A DNA stretch of 64,000 nucleotides from Lachnospiraceae bacterium (GCA_022510725.1 JAFLSW010000004.1:1-64000); one strand, 5' to 3'. Positions 43,321 to 52,202 are shown, numbered from the stretch's first letter. Notes: generated from the letters alone by a model not told the origin. Translations and numbers: made by a program.

Positions 43321-44211
43321 TTATGTACCCCTCTGTTGAATGATCCCAATGAATTTTTTCACGGCATCAGAGGGCTTTTTCGCATATATGATCCCATAAG
43401 GTATTTCGTAATCCCATTCCATAGGCCGCGTTACCAAAGATGGATGAACATCTGCCCAGATATCCAAAGTCTCCATCAGATAATTCATCTGCTCACATTC
43501 ATTGAATACAAAGGTATCATAAAAGTTAGGTGCATCCACGATCCTGATCTGCGGGTGTTTTTCCAATATGTCATCCCGCATTTGATCCAGTACAGTAGAT
43601 TCTCCTCTTTTGACGATCATAAAAGTCTCTGCGTCTAAATCTGACCAGCAGAGGCTTTTTTTCTTTGCCAAAGGATGTTTTCTGGGAACCGCAATGCGGC
43701 AAGGCAGTTTGTCAAGAAGAAGGATACTGTGCTGCTGTCGCCATTCAATGGAATCGCACGGGCCAACAAAACAGTCGATCTGCTTTCCAAGTGCAGAAAG
43801 GGCAGAATCCAAACCGACGGGATCATCATCAAAAGGAACGATGTGTATTTGAAAAGGCAAGCTTCCATCATCAATTTCAGACCACAAATTAATGAGCCGT
43901 TTACAAGGGCGCATAATGGATGTACCGATCCGAATCACATTTTGCTCTGAAGCAGCAAGATGTCTGGCCTTTTTGATAGCCTCATCTGCAAATTCCATCA
44001 TTTGCTTTGCATCCTGATAGATGGATCGTCCGGCGGCAGTCAAGTGTGTCCCTTGATTAGTGCGTTCAAAGAGTTTGGCCCCAATGATACCCTCCAGCTT
44101 GTTCATTTGGTTCATGACAGAAGCCGGCGTCGTATATAACTCCTGTGCCGCTTTCAAGAAACTGCCTTGATCGGCGACAATAATAAAAGTAATCAGTTCT
44201 CTATTATACAT
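43321..44211 (-). CDS. LysR family transcriptional regulator
   Basis: A 296-residue regulator with an N-terminal winged helix (FIIVADQGSFLKAAQELYTT; PASVMNQMNKLEGIIGAKLF; GTHLTAAGRSIYQDA) and a C-terminal effector domain (about 95-290). Divergent from the flavodoxin-MATE pair, with overlapping promoters, the usual arrangement by which a LysR protein controls its neighbour. Effector unknown. GAGGAACGGGT precedes the ATG. Confidence 0.9.
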   Translation of the reverse strand: MYNRELITFIIVADQGSFLKAAQELYTTPASVMNQMNKLEGIIGAKLFERTNQGTHLTAAGRSIYQDAKQMMEFADEAIKKARHLAASEQNVIRIGTSIMRPCKRLINLWSEIDDGSLPFQIHIVPFDDDPVGLDSALSALGKQIDCFVGPCDSIEWRQQHSILLLDKLPCRIAVPRKHPLAKKKSLCWSDLDAETFMIVKRGESTVLDQMRDDILEKHPQIRIVDAPNFYDTFVFNECEQMNYLMETLDIWADVHPSLVTRPMEWDYEIPYGIIYAKKPSDAVKKFIGIIQQRGT

Positions 44212-44244
44212 ACCCGTTCCTCGTTTTTAGATTTTCTAAAAGCC

Positions 44245-44274
44245 ATTATAACATTTTGGTATCTTTAAAGTCAA
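44245..44274 (-). promoter_or_regulatory. lysR promoter
   Basis: TTGACT (44274-44269) and TATAAT (44250-44245), spacing 18 bp. Confidence 0.75.
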
Positions 44275-44292
44275 TGAATGGTCCGTTACAAT
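44264..44292 (+). promoter_or_regulatory. promoter of the flavodoxin-MATE unit
   Basis: TTTAAA (44264-44269) and TACAAT (44287-44292), spacing 17 bp. The weak -35 overlaps the divergent lysR -35, consistent with activation or repression by the LysR protein. Confidence 0.55.
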
Positions 44293-44334
44293 ATAAGCAG
44301 TAAGGCAATAGCTTATAAAACAGGAGTGAAATAA

Positions 44335-44844
44335 ATGAATAAAAAGATTATGATCTTAAACGGTTCTGCAAGAAAGAACGGAAATACTGCAGGACTGGTG
44401 GAAGCATTTGCAGACGGAGCCAAATCTGCAGGCAATCAAGTAAATATCTTCTATCTTGACGGAATGGACATACACAGTTGCAAAGGCTGCTTACACGCCG
44501 GCAGAGATTCCAAAAGTCCATGCAGCCAGAAGGATGATATGGAACAGATCTATGCTGAATTTGAAGATACCGATGTGATTGTGTTTGCTTCTCCGCTGTA
44601 TTTTTGGACAATAACAGGTACATTAAAAACCGTAGCCGACAGATTATATGCGGAGCTGGAATGCTTAGGATACGGTAAGTTTTCCAAAAAGAGCGTGTTG
44701 CTGATGACTGCGGATGGCGGTGATTATTCTCAGGCAGTAACATGGTATCGAACTTATGAAAGAAATCTTAAATGGAAGAACTTAGGCGAAGTACTGGGTA
44801 AAGGAAAAACCCAAGAAGCTTATCAGCTTGGGGCCTCTATTTAG
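44335..44844 (+). CDS. flavodoxin-fold NAD(P)H-dependent FMN reductase-like protein
   Basis: A 169-residue FMN-binding protein. Phosphate-binding start MILNGSARKNGNTAGLVEAF, then the SCKGCLHAGR loop with a CxxC pair, a further Cys in SPCSQKDDM, and VIVFASPLYFWTITGTLKTV, the usual NADPH-dependent FMN reductase/iron-sulphur flavoprotein signature. It may reduce quinones, nitro compounds or other xenobiotics. It precedes a MATE pump by 19 nt, so reduction plus export of a toxic compound under LysR control is a reasonable inference. Confidence 0.85.
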   Translation: MNKKIMILNGSARKNGNTAGLVEAFADGAKSAGNQVNIFYLDGMDIHSCKGCLHAGRDSKSPCSQKDDMEQIYAEFEDTDVIVFASPLYFWTITGTLKTVADRLYAELECLGYGKFSKKSVLLMTADGGDYSQAVTWYRTYERNLKWKNLGEVLGKGKTQEAYQLGASI

Positions 44845-44863
44845 GTAAAGGAGAGGATATCAG

Positions 44864-46204
44864 ATGATGAATAGCAAAACTTTGACACAAGGAACACCGT
44901 GGAAAAGTATTTTATCCTTTATGATACCGGTATTTTTGGGATTGTTGCTCCAGCAGCTTTATAATACGGTAGATACCATTATTGTAGGTAATTTTGCCGG
45001 AGAGACTTCCCTGGCGGCTGTTGGTGCCTGCGGCGTTCTGACAATGGCTTTCTTGGCACTGGCAAATGGTTTTTCGGCGGGAGCCTGCATATTGATCGCT
45101 CAGTTTTTCGGAGCCGACAAAAAGGAAGATATGCGCCGTCAGGCATCTTCCTCTCTCTTGGTCATGCTTGCTATGGGTGTACTGGCAACAGCGGTAAGTA
45201 TTGTGATCAGCCGATTTGCCCTTGAGCATATTTTGGCAACACCGGACAGCCTGATCCCCATGGCTGATGCTTATTTCAAAATTTATGCTGCAGGACTTAT
45301 TTTTCAGTTCGGATATAATATCGTAGCCGCTATCCTTCGGGGAGTCGGGGACAGCAAAGCGACATTATATTTTCTGCTGGTTGCCAGTGTGATCAATATT
45401 GTATTGGATATGATATTTGTTTATACCCTGAACATGGGCGTAGCCGGTGCTGCCATTGCTACAGATATTGCACAAGCCCTTTCCTGTGTGGTGGGTGTTA
45501 TTTATATGATGAAAAAGTACCCTTTGTTTTGTTGGAAACCAAATGAATTCACCTTTGAATGGCAGCTTGCGGGACAAACTTTGAAAGCGGGTTTTCCCAT
45601 GGCGTTGCAGCAGCTTATTGTATCCTTTGGTTTTGTTTTCATTCAAAGAGCCGTCAACAGCTATGGAGAGGCTATGACGGCATCTTTTTCGGTTGCTCAA
45701 AAAGTAGAGACCTATATGACTTTACCTGCAAGTGCGCTGATGACGACTCAGGGAACCTATACAGGACAAAATATGGGCGCAAACAGGCTTGACCGGATAA
45801 AGACCGGCGCAAAACAAACTGTGTTGATCTCAGAAATCATCTCAATTTGTATCGTGACAGTGGTTTTTATTTTTGCAAAGCCTATTGTATCGGCATTCGG
45901 ATTAGGACCGGAGGCTATAAGTTATTGTACTGCCCATGTACGGTTTGTGGCGCTTTCCCTGCCTTTGTTTGCATCTTATTTTCCGTTATTGGGTTTATTT
46001 CAGGGCGCAAACAATGCCCTGTTTTCTACCTTTGTAGCCACCGGTGCCTTGACGGTTCGTGTAGCGACCACTTATCTTTTTCAAGGAATCCCCGGTGTAG
46101 GCTACCATATGATCTGGTGGAATACGCTTTTCGGCTGGGGATTTGGCTGTTTCATTGCCTGGACACATTTTCTGCGTGGGAAATGGAAGCCAAAGTTGGA
46201 ATAA
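44864..46204 (+). CDS. MATE family multidrug efflux transporter
   Basis: A 446-residue polytopic protein with about 12 spans in two similar halves. MATE motifs: IPVFLGLLLQQLYNTVDTII (N-lobe start), VGNFAGETSLAAVGACGVL, GFSAGACILIAQFFGA and, in the second half, ASALMTTQGTYTGQNMGANR. It should use a sodium or proton gradient to expel cationic drugs or other toxic compounds. AAAGGAGAGGATATCAG sets the ATG. Second gene of the flavodoxin-MATE unit, ended by a GC-rich hairpin at 46244. Confidence 0.93.
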   Translation: MMNSKTLTQGTPWKSILSFMIPVFLGLLLQQLYNTVDTIIVGNFAGETSLAAVGACGVLTMAFLALANGFSAGACILIAQFFGADKKEDMRRQASSSLLVMLAMGVLATAVSIVISRFALEHILATPDSLIPMADAYFKIYAAGLIFQFGYNIVAAILRGVGDSKATLYFLLVASVINIVLDMIFVYTLNMGVAGAAIATDIAQALSCVVGVIYMMKKYPLFCWKPNEFTFEWQLAGQTLKAGFPMALQQLIVSFGFVFIQRAVNSYGEAMTASFSVAQKVETYMTLPASALMTTQGTYTGQNMGANRLDRIKTGAKQTVLISEIISICIVTVVFIFAKPIVSAFGLGPEAISYCTAHVRFVALSLPLFASYFPLLGLFQGANNALFSTFVATGALTVRVATTYLFQGIPGVGYHMIWWNTLFGWGFGCFIAWTHFLRGKWKPKLE

Positions 46205-46243
46205 CAGGGGAGCCAGAGAGCCAAGGCGGCTTACCCTCTTTAA

Positions 46244-46268
46244 CCGGAGGGACTGCCCTCCGGATTTT
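46244..46268 (+). terminator. MATE terminator hairpin, also the 5' leader of the toxin ORF
   Basis: A perfect 8-bp stem CCGGAGGG/CCCTCCGG with an ACTG loop followed by ATTTTA. Its 3' arm (CCCTCC) is complementary to the toxin ribosome binding site GGAGGG at 46291-46296, so the two could pair alternatively. A second palindrome CGCCCTATAGGGCG follows at about 46270-46283. Confidence 0.6.
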
Positions 46269-46302
46269 ACGCCCTATAGGGCGAAGGGAAGGAGGGATGC
46301 CA

Positions 46303-46392
46303 ATGGTTACATATGCGGACTTGTTCCAATTATTGTTACTCATTGTATCTCTTATAGGATTGTGTTATGCAATCTTTAAGGGAAAAAGATAG
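46303..46392 (+). CDS. holin-like type I toxin peptide (Fst/TxpA-like)
   Basis: A 29-residue peptide, MVTYADLFQLLLLIVSLIGL then CYAIFKGKR: a short polar start, one membrane span and a basic tail. This is the layout of the small holin-like toxins of Bacillota (PF16935-type, TxpA/Fst group). An earlier in-frame ATG at 46297 is only 1 nt after GGAGG, so the ATG at 46303 (7-nt spacing) is preferred. An antisense RNA promoter and shared terminator hairpin lie downstream. Such peptides insert in the membrane and are kept silent by the antisense RNA. Family call by pattern, not by search. Confidence 0.75.
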   Translation: MVTYADLFQLLLLIVSLIGLCYAIFKGKR

Positions 46393-46481
46393 CCGCCACT
46401 ACTGCAATAGTGACGGCTGATGCTGTAAAGCATTATCCACATACTACAAGGGTAGCCGCTTCTCTGGTTATCCCTCTTTAT
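46383..46481 (-). ncRNA. candidate antisense RNA antitoxin
   Basis: A predicted RNA of about 99 nt on the minus strand. It starts downstream of a good promoter (46488-46516) and ends at the hairpin 46391-46418 (AGCCG..ACTA arms, 11 bp with one mismatch, 6-nt loop) followed by five T on the minus strand (46387-46383). It overlaps the last codons and the 3' untranslated region of the toxin mRNA, as RatA does with txpA. Internal hairpins: ATGCT/AGCAT and GGGATAACC/GGTAGCCC-like. It also contains a single TTATCCACA. Confidence 0.6.
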
Positions 46482-46487
46482 ACGCAT

Positions 46488-46516
46488 AATATAACATATG
46501 ACTTATATGATTTCAA
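46488..46516 (-). promoter_or_regulatory. antisense RNA promoter
   Basis: TTGAAA (46516-46511) and TATATT (46493-46488), spacing 17 bp. No coding frame follows it on the minus strand. Confidence 0.65.
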
Positions 46517-46564
46517 GTGAAACTTCATTTATTATTAGTATGTAATATCATCTGCGGAATGTCA

Positions 46565-46687
46565 GAAATGACCTCGAAAATCCTCCGGATTTCCTCGGTC
46601 ATTTCTTGCGTTCCAATAAAAACGGATTACTGCGAATGCAAGAGAATTCGCAGACACTTCGTGTCTTGCTCATCATCTCTTGCATTC
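46565..46687. repeat. block of nested inverted repeats between the toxin locus and rpsI
   Basis: Two elements side by side. First, 19-base arms 46565-46583/46587-46605 with three mismatches and a 3-nt loop. Second, a perfect 12-bp repeat GAATGCAAGAGA/TCTCTTGCATTC (46634-46645/46676-46687) that encloses GACAC/GTGTC and competes with CTGCGAAT/ATTCGCAG. No coding frame. Could be a structured RNA or decayed mobile repeat. Confidence 0.6.
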
Positions 46688-46705
46688 CAATGAATTGCAG
46701 CACAT

Positions 46706-46741
46706 AAAAAGAACTCCTCGAGTAAACTCGGGAGTTCTTTC
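46706..46741 (-). terminator. rplM-rpsI terminator
   Basis: Long stem GAACTC..CGAGT/ACTCG..GAGTTC extended by AAA/TTT, then a five-T run on the minus strand, 26 nt after the rpsI stop. Confidence 0.92.
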
Positions 46742-46766
46742 CATATACTGCAATTCGCAGTATTCC

Positions 46767-47165
46767 TTATCTCTTTGAAAACTGGGGTGCTCTTCTTGCT
46801 GCTTTGAGACCGTATTTCTTTCTTTCTTTCATACGAGGGTCTCTGGTCAAGTAGCCTTCTTTCTTTAAGGTAGGTCTGTAATCAGCATCTACGGTAAGAA
46901 GTGCTCTTGCAATGCCGTGTCTGATAGCACCTGCCTGGCCTGTATAGCCGCCGCCTTTTACATTAACATTGATATCGAATTTTTCTACTGTATCGGTAGC
47001 AACTAAGGGCTGGCGAACGATAACCTTTAAGGTCTCCAGACCGAAGTAATCGTCGATTCCTCTTTTATTGATGGTGATATTTCCCTTTCCGGGAGTCATA
47101 TAAACTCTGGCAATAGATTTTTTTCTTCTGCCTGTTCCATGATATCTTTCTGCTGCTTTAGCCAT
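46767..47165 (-). CDS. rpsI: 30S ribosomal protein S9
   Basis: 132 residues, full length. The N-terminal [15 protein letters not shown] and the C-terminal [25 protein letters not shown] tail, whose last residues reach the P-site tRNA, are diagnostic. It follows rplM by 29 nt in the conserved rplM-rpsI pair and ends at a strong terminator. Confidence 0.98.
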   Translation of the reverse strand: MAKAAERYHGTGRRKKSIARVYMTPGKGNITINKRGIDDYFGLETLKVIVRQPLVATDTVEKFDINVNVKGGGYTGQAGAIRHGIARALLTVDADYRPTLKKEGYLTRDPRMKERKKYGLKAARRAPQFSKR

Positions 47166-47194
47166 TTTAATTTTCTCCTTTCAAGTCCTTCTAA

Positions 47195-47623
47195 TTAAAA
47201 TGTTAATACTTCAGGTTTCTGTGCTGCATGTTTGTGATCAGGTCCAGCATACACATGAAGTTTTTTGTACATCTGTCTTCCTAAAGGACCTTTGGGAAGC
47301 ATACCTTTTACAGCAAGTTCGATAACCTGTTCAGGTTTCTTATCTAATTTTTCTTTTAAAGTCTGCTCTTTCATACCGCCGACATAATCGGAGTGATGAT
47401 AGTAGATCTTCTGATCCAGCTTCTTGCCGGTCACCTTAACTTTCTCTGCATTGATGACGATAACATTGTCACCTGTATCAATGTGAGGAGTAAAGATGGG
47501 TTTATTCTTTCCTCTTAAGACTTTGGCAACTTCAGATGCCAAGCGTCCCAGTGTCATATCGGTAGCGTCTACAACATACCATTTTCTATCAATCGTAGCC
47601 GGACTAGCCATAAATGTTTTCAT
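47195..47623 (-). CDS. rplM: 50S ribosomal protein L13
   Basis: 142 residues from the ATG at 47623, which has GGAGGTAACACA upstream. Diagnostic parts: [56 protein letters not shown]. The frame extends to 47797 but the extra part lies in the leader and promoter and is not coding. Confidence 0.98.
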   Translation of the reverse strand: MKTFMASPATIDRKWYVVDATDMTLGRLASEVAKVLRGKNKPIFTPHIDTGDNVIVINAEKVKVTGKKLDQKIYYHHSDYVGGMKEQTLKEKLDKKPEQVIELAVKGMLPKGPLGRQMYKKLHVYAGPDHKHAAQKPEVLTF

Positions 47624-47762
47624 TGTGTTACCTCCAAAATCATTATCAATGGATTGATCTGTTCTTTTCATCCCCTCCGGGGCTAATCGGAAATGGGGAC
47701 TCTTTTGCAACATATTGGGTCTTTCCGGGGCTTTGGACAGACTCCAACAAATGTCGCCACTG
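47624..47762 (-). promoter_or_regulatory. structured 5' leader of rplM-rpsI (possible L13 leader)
   Basis: About 140 nt of untranslated leader with GC-rich complementary blocks (GCCCCGG, CCGGAGGGG, GAGTCCCC), in the place where many Bacillota carry the L13 autoregulatory leader. A structure or family search is needed to confirm identity. Confidence 0.45.
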
Positions 47763-47768
47763 TGAAAT

Positions 47769-47797
47769 ATTATATTATACGCATCCTGGTGTGTCAA
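47769..47797 (-). promoter_or_regulatory. rplM-rpsI promoter
   Basis: Perfect TTGACA (47797-47792) and TATAAT (47774-47769) with 17-bp spacing, inside the last codons of truA. A second TATAAT overlaps at 47779-47774. Confidence 0.9.
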
Positions 47798-48543
47798 TCT
47801 CTTTTTTCACAAAATTCCAGAGAAATCAAGGTTAAACCTCTTGCCGGGGCGGTTGGTCCTGCTGCCTGTCTGTCTTTTGCTTCCAAAATCGCCTTGACCT
47901 GCTCCGGCTCCATACTTCCCCTGCCCACTTCTATCAAGGTTCCTGCAATGATTCTTACCATATTAAACAAGAAACCGCTGCCGCTGACTCTAATAGTCAG
48001 ATAACTGCCTTCCCGCTTTACTTGAACCGCATAAACAGTCCTTACTGTAGTAAGCACCTGTGCCTTTGCCACACAAAAGCTTTTAAAATCATGCTCCCCC
48101 ACCAGATATTCCGCTGCTTTCTGCATCTTTTCTTCATCTAAGGGCACATAGACAAAATGGGCATACTGTCTGCCTATGGGATTTTCATATTTTCCTGTAT
48201 AGATACGGTATTCATAGGTTTTTCTGGTAGGACATTTCCTGGGATGGAAGTCTGATGCCACTTCCCTCGATTCCTGGATCCGGATGTCCTCGGTTAGCCT
48301 GGCATTTAAAGCCGGCGCGATCCGTTCCGGGGCGATCCGGGTATCCGTATCGAAAACAGCTACATTGCAAAGGGCATGGACTCCCGCATCGGTGCGGCTT
48401 GCACCAATGACTGCAATCTCTTCTTCCAAAAGATCGGATAATGCCTTATTTAATTCTCCTTCTATAGTAGTCCCACCGGGTTGTATCTGCCATCCGTTGT
48501 ACGCAGTTCCGTCGTAGGCAACCCGCAGCATGATCCTCTTCAT
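47794..48543 (-). CDS. truA: tRNA pseudouridine synthase A
   Basis: 249 residues. Makes pseudouridine at tRNA positions 38-40. Core motifs: [21 protein letters not shown], the catalytic aspartate in [12 protein letters not shown], and [19 protein letters not shown]. The stop codon overlaps the -35 of the rplM promoter. It follows ecfT by 12 nt; the order ecfA1-ecfA2-ecfT-truA-rplM-rpsI is common in Bacillota. Confidence 0.96.
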   Translation of the reverse strand: MKRIMLRVAYDGTAYNGWQIQPGGTTIEGELNKALSDLLEEEIAVIGASRTDAGVHALCNVAVFDTDTRIAPERIAPALNARLTEDIRIQESREVASDFHPRKCPTRKTYEYRIYTGKYENPIGRQYAHFVYVPLDEEKMQKAAEYLVGEHDFKSFCVAKAQVLTTVRTVYAVQVKREGSYLTIRVSGSGFLFNMVRIIAGTLIEVGRGSMEPEQVKAILEAKDRQAAGPTAPARGLTLISLEFCEKRD

Positions 48544-48555
48544 AAAACTTCCTTT

Positions 48556-49383
48556 CTACCCCAAGAAAAACAACAAGGGCAGTGCAAAATATTTTCCTAA
48601 AACGACTGCTGCTGTCAAATAAATGCATATGATCAAAAAAGCCAGACCGTCACGCATGCCATAATGAAGAGGCTTCATTTTGGTTCTGCCCTCGCCTCCC
48701 TGATAGCATCTGGCCTCCATTGCCATTGCCAGGTCATTGGCCCGGCGGAAAGCAGAGATGAACAAAGGAACCAGCAAAGGGATCAGCGCCTTTACCTTTT
48801 TCATCAGCTTGCCGCTGTCAAACTCCGCTCCTCTTGCCATCTGGGCTTTCATGATCTTATCCGTTTCTTCCATTAATATAGGAATAAAACGCAGCGCAAT
48901 AGACATCATCATAGCAATCTCGTGGACAGGCACCTTGATCTTCTTTAAAGGGCCTAACAGACTTTCTAAGGCATCTGTCAACTGATTAGGCGTCGTGGTC
49001 AGCGTCATAAGGGAAGAACCGATGATCAGAAAAATAAGTCTGACGCACAGGAAAAATGCGTTGCTGATACCTTCTTTTGTCAGGTGAAACTTCCAAAAGG
49101 ATACAATGGGCTCTCCCGGCGTTAAAAACAGATTGAACAACGCCGTAATAAACAACAGTATGACAATGGCCTTTAATCCTCTTAAAATAAAAGAAAGCGG
49201 TACCTTCGAGCTTTTGATGACCATTGCCAGGAATAGAAGGGCAATCAAATAGATGGTCAGGTTACGGTATAAAAACAGAGTCACAATATACACCATGGTC
49301 CCGATCAGCTTGGTCCTGGGGTCCAATCTGTGTATGGGCGAATCTACCTGATAATATTGTCCTAAGGTAATATCCTTAAGCAT
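48556..49383 (-). CDS. ecfT: energy-coupling factor transporter transmembrane subunit EcfT
   Basis: 275 residues, about five to six spans. It joins S-components such as RibU to the two ATPases. Seen: the start YYQVDSPIHRLDPRTKL, the coupling-helix motif MAMEARCYQGGEGRT (ARG-like motif near residue 230) and RRANDL. It follows ecfA2 by 15 nt. Confidence 0.94.
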   Translation of the reverse strand: MLKDITLGQYYQVDSPIHRLDPRTKLIGTMVYIVTLFLYRNLTIYLIALLFLAMVIKSSKVPLSFILRGLKAIVILLFITALFNLFLTPGEPIVSFWKFHLTKEGISNAFFLCVRLIFLIIGSSLMTLTTTPNQLTDALESLLGPLKKIKVPVHEIAMMMSIALRFIPILMEETDKIMKAQMARGAEFDSGKLMKKVKALIPLLVPLFISAFRRANDLAMAMEARCYQGGEGRTKMKPLHYGMRDGLAFLIICIYLTAAVVLGKYFALPLLFFLG

Positions 49384-49398
49384 ACCTGACCTTCCTTT

Positions 49399-50253
49399 CT
49401 ATTTTTTCTGTCGATATAAACCCAATAGCTCTTTTTTTGCATCCGCAAGAGTAGTGACTTGCTCATCTACTGATAGCCCCAGCTTCCCACATCGTCTCAT
49501 CACATCTGTAACGGTAGGTACTGTAAGGCCGATCTGTTCCAATTCTTCCTGATGGGAGAATACTTCCTTTGGCGTATCGTCCAAAAAGACTTCTCCCTGA
49601 TTCATGACAATGATCCGTTCCACATAATCAGCCACATCATCCATGCTATGAGAAACCAGGATAACTGTGATCTCCATCTGCTCATGAAGACTTTTGATCA
49701 GGTTTAAGATCTCCTCCCTGCCCTTAGGATCTAGACCAGCAGTAGGCTCATCTAAGATCAAAACTTTTGGCTTCATGGCAATGACCCCTGCAATGGCAGC
49801 CCTTCTTTTCTGTCCTCCTGACAGATCAAAGGGGGACTGATAAAAATATTCATCCTCCATTCCAACCATTTTTAAGGCTTCATAAGCCCGCAGCTGTGTT
49901 TCCTTTTTGGAAAGCCCCATATTTTTCGGTCCAAAGCAGACATCGGAAAAGACATCTACCTCAAACAGCTGATGCTCCGGGTACTGAAAGACCAGCCCCA
50001 CCTGGCTGCGCAACTTCTTTTTATCAAAATCCGGATCGTTGATATCCTCTCCGTTAAAATAGATCTCCCCTTCTGTTGGCTTTGCCAGTCCGTTCAGATG
50101 TTGGATCAGAGAGGATTTGCCGGACCCGGTATGACCGATCAGGCCGATAAACTGACCATCCGGTATGACAAGATTAATGTCTTTTAATGCTTTTACTTCC
50201 CGTACCGTTCCGGCTTCATATATGCAATTTAGGTGATTTATAATAATAGGCAC
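49399..50253 (-). CDS. ecfA2: energy-coupling factor transporter ATPase EcfA2
   Basis: 284 residues. Walker [12 protein letters not shown]-loop [11 protein letters not shown], signature [14 protein letters not shown], Walker [14 protein letters not shown] and the switch VSHSMDD. Paired ATPase of the shared ECF module. Its start overlaps the end of ecfA1 by 16 nt, so synthesis of the two is coupled. Confidence 0.95.
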   Translation of the reverse strand: MPIIINHLNCIYEAGTVREVKALKDINLVIPDGQFIGLIGHTGSGKSSLIQHLNGLAKPTEGEIYFNGEDINDPDFDKKKLRSQVGLVFQYPEHQLFEVDVFSDVCFGPKNMGLSKKETQLRAYEALKMVGMEDEYFYQSPFDLSGGQKRRAAIAGVIAMKPKVLILDEPTAGLDPKGREEILNLIKSLHEQMEITVILVSHSMDDVADYVERIIVMNQGEVFLDDTPKEVFSHQEELEQIGLTVPTVTDVMRRCGKLGLSVDEQVTTLADAKKELLGLYRQKK

Positions 50254-51092
50254 TTTAACTCCTCCATCAACTCATCCACTGTGAGAATTCCCTTGGAAAG
50301 AGGCATTCCTTCCTTTCTTAAACTTTCCGCCAGTAAAGTTACCTGGGGCACTGTCAGCCTCAGATTCTGCAATTTTTCTACCTGGGAAAAAATCTCCTTG
50401 GGAGTTCCCTCCATCTTGATGCTTCCCTTGTCCATCACAAAGACCTTGTCTGCATAAACCACCTCTTCCATATAGTGGGTAATGAGGATGATCGTAATCT
50501 TTTCCACTTGATTTAGGGCTCTTACTGCCCGAATGACCTCTTTTCGCCCCTGGGGATCCAGCATGGCTGTAGGCTCATCCAAGACAATGCATTTAGGGTG
50601 CATAGCAAGAACGCCGGCTATGGAAACCCGCTGCTTCTGACCGCCTGAAAGCTTATTGGGAGAATGCTTTCTGTAAGCGTACATGCCTACCGCTTTTAAG
50701 CTTTCCTCCACCCTCTTCCAGATCTCTTCGGTGGGCACACCCATGTTTTCCGGACCAAATCCTACATCCTCTTCTACGATCTGTCCAATGATCTGGTTAT
50801 CGGGGTTTTGAAATACCATTCCTGCACTTTTGCGGATATCCCATATATGCTCATCATCTCTGGTATCCATACCTGCTACATAAATGGTACCTTCCGTAGG
50901 AGAAAGGATCGCATTCATATGCTTTGCCAAAGTGGACTTTCCTGATCCGTTATGCCCTAAGATGGCAATAAAATCTCCCTCTTTGATATCCAGGTCCACC
51001 TCGTCTACGGCACGGGTAATGCCTTCCACATTTCCTTCTTCATCTCTGCGGATATATTCAAATGTTAATTTTTGGGTTTGGATCATACTCAT
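50238..51092 (-). CDS. ecfA1: energy-coupling factor transporter ATPase EcfA1
   Basis: 284 residues. Walker [14 protein letters not shown]-loop [11 protein letters not shown], signature [14 protein letters not shown], Walker [14 protein letters not shown] and the switch ITHYMEE. First gene of ecfA1-ecfA2-ecfT-truA, with its own promoter at 51147-51175. Here an M15 peptidase gene on the other strand separates it from rplQ, where these genes are normally neighbours. Confidence 0.95.
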   Translation of the reverse strand: MSMIQTQKLTFEYIRRDEEGNVEGITRAVDEVDLDIKEGDFIAILGHNGSGKSTLAKHMNAILSPTEGTIYVAGMDTRDDEHIWDIRKSAGMVFQNPDNQIIGQIVEEDVGFGPENMGVPTEEIWKRVEESLKAVGMYAYRKHSPNKLSGGQKQRVSIAGVLAMHPKCIVLDEPTAMLDPQGRKEVIRAVRALNQVEKITIILITHYMEEVVYADKVFVMDKGSIKMEGTPKEIFSQVEKLQNLRLTVPQVTLLAESLRKEGMPLSKGILTVDELMEELKCLLL

Positions 51093-51146
51093 GTCACTGG
51101 TTAACCTTTATCTGTATTATGGTTTACAATTCTACGCATCGCCTTT

Positions 51147-51175
51147 ATTGTACAGGATAACCACAGGGATTACAA
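51147..51175 (-). promoter_or_regulatory. ecfA1 promoter
   Basis: TTGTAA (51175-51170) and TACAAT (51152-51147), spacing 17 bp. Confidence 0.7.
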
Positions 51176-51185
51176 GAATTTTCCT

Positions 51186-51213
51186 TTGCAATTCCCGTCA
51201 CTTATGGCATAAT
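51186..51213 (+). promoter_or_regulatory. promoter of the M15 peptidase gene
   Basis: TTGCAA (51186-51191) and CATAAT (51208-51213), spacing 16 bp, just beside the divergent ecfA1 promoter. Confidence 0.5.
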
Positions 51214-51261
51214 TCATATGAAAGACCCAACTTGGATACCAATATGACAGATCGGAGTAAT

Positions 51262-52149
51262 ATGAATAACGATACCAATGAAATGAACAATTTAAAATTC
51301 CGGGTCCTCTTAGGTATAACGGCGGCAGTGCTGGGAGCCGCTTCCTTCTGTTTCATACGCATACCAAAAGCGGAGCAGACTGAAATAATACCCGCCTTCG
51401 GTTCATTTGGCAGCCAAACTTTTGACCACCTATTTAAACCAACCGATGGCATTTGTGAGGATATAACTGCTTCCATACAAGAATATTCCGATTCCCTTCT
51501 TTCATATAATGATATGACAGAAGAAAACGAGGAAAATATGATAGAAGCATCCGACCGCTATGTATATCAAGAAGGGTTTTATTATCAATCCATTACCGAT
51601 GATATCAAGGAACGGATCAACGGTCTTTCCTATAAGGAAGACTGCACCGTCCCGTATGAAGATCTGCGTTATGTTTCTGTTTTATATGTGAACTTTAACG
51701 GAGAGACCATGCATGGTGAGATCGTCTGCAACAAGGCTATCGCACAGGATCTGGTAGAGATTTTTTATGAGCTGTACTGTAATGAATATCAGATCGACAA
51801 GATCCGGCTGATCGATGAATACGATGCTGACGATGACTTGTCCTGTGCCGATAACAATACCTCCTGCTTTAATTTTCGTATGGTTTATGGTTCCGGTAAC
51901 CTAAGCAAACACGCCCTGGGCCTTGCTATTGACATCAACCCTTTTCAGAATCCTTATATAACTTATCCGGAGGGCGTAGAGCGCATTTCTCCTCCCGGCA
52001 GCGAACCCTATGCCGACAGAAATTCCGGACTGCCTCACATGATCACGGAAAACGACCTCTGCTACCGTTTGTTTCAGCAGCACGGCTTTACCTGGGGCGG
52101 ACATTGGAACACCATAAAAGATTATCAGCATTTCCAGAAAGAACTATAA
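51262..52149 (+). CDS. M15 family peptidoglycan peptidase, membrane anchored
   Basis: About 295 residues with a membrane span near residues 13-30 and an extracellular domain. M15C (L-Ala-D-Glu or D,D-peptidase) features: LSKHALGLAIDINPFQNPY (zinc His and Asp), then GFTWGGHWNTIKDYQHF with the catalytic Asp and last His. Helps remodel wall stem peptides. The frame is open from 50884, but the first part is antisense to ecfA1. The ATG at 51262 has GGAG 4 nt ahead; 51244 is an alternative. It is divergent from ecfA1 and convergent with rplQ. Confidence 0.82.
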   Translation: MNNDTNEMNNLKFRVLLGITAAVLGAASFCFIRIPKAEQTEIIPAFGSFGSQTFDHLFKPTDGICEDITASIQEYSDSLLSYNDMTEENEENMIEASDRYVYQEGFYYQSITDDIKERINGLSYKEDCTVPYEDLRYVSVLYVNFNGETMHGEIVCNKAIAQDLVEIFYELYCNEYQIDKIRLIDEYDADDDLSCADNNTSCFNFRMVYGSGNLSKHALGLAIDINPFQNPYITYPEGVERISPPGSEPYADRNSGLPHMITENDLCYRLFQQHGFTWGGHWNTIKDYQHFQKEL

Positions 52150-52202
52150 AAAAGAGGCTGTCACCCAGCTGAATCTTTCAACTAGTGCGACAGCCTATCT
52201 TA
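52148..52202. terminator. terminator shared by rplQ and the M15 gene
   Basis: AGGCTGTC/GACAGCCT stem with a 26-nt loop. On the minus strand C and six T follow, a good end for the alpha operon. On the plus strand ATCTTATTTT follows. Confidence 0.8.

Noticed and set aside
44348..44743. A 131-codon minus-strand frame opposite the flavodoxin-like gene.
   Set aside because: Shadow frame with no ribosome binding site and implausible composition; the plus-strand protein is clearly a known fold.
47624..47797. An extended L13 frame of 200 residues.
   Set aside because: The extra 58 codons lie in the leader and promoter; the ATG at 47623 has GGAGG and gives normal L13.
50884..51243. A long N-terminal extension of the M15 peptidase frame.
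   Set aside because: It is antisense to the first part of ecfA1 and lies ahead of the likely promoter at 51186-51213.
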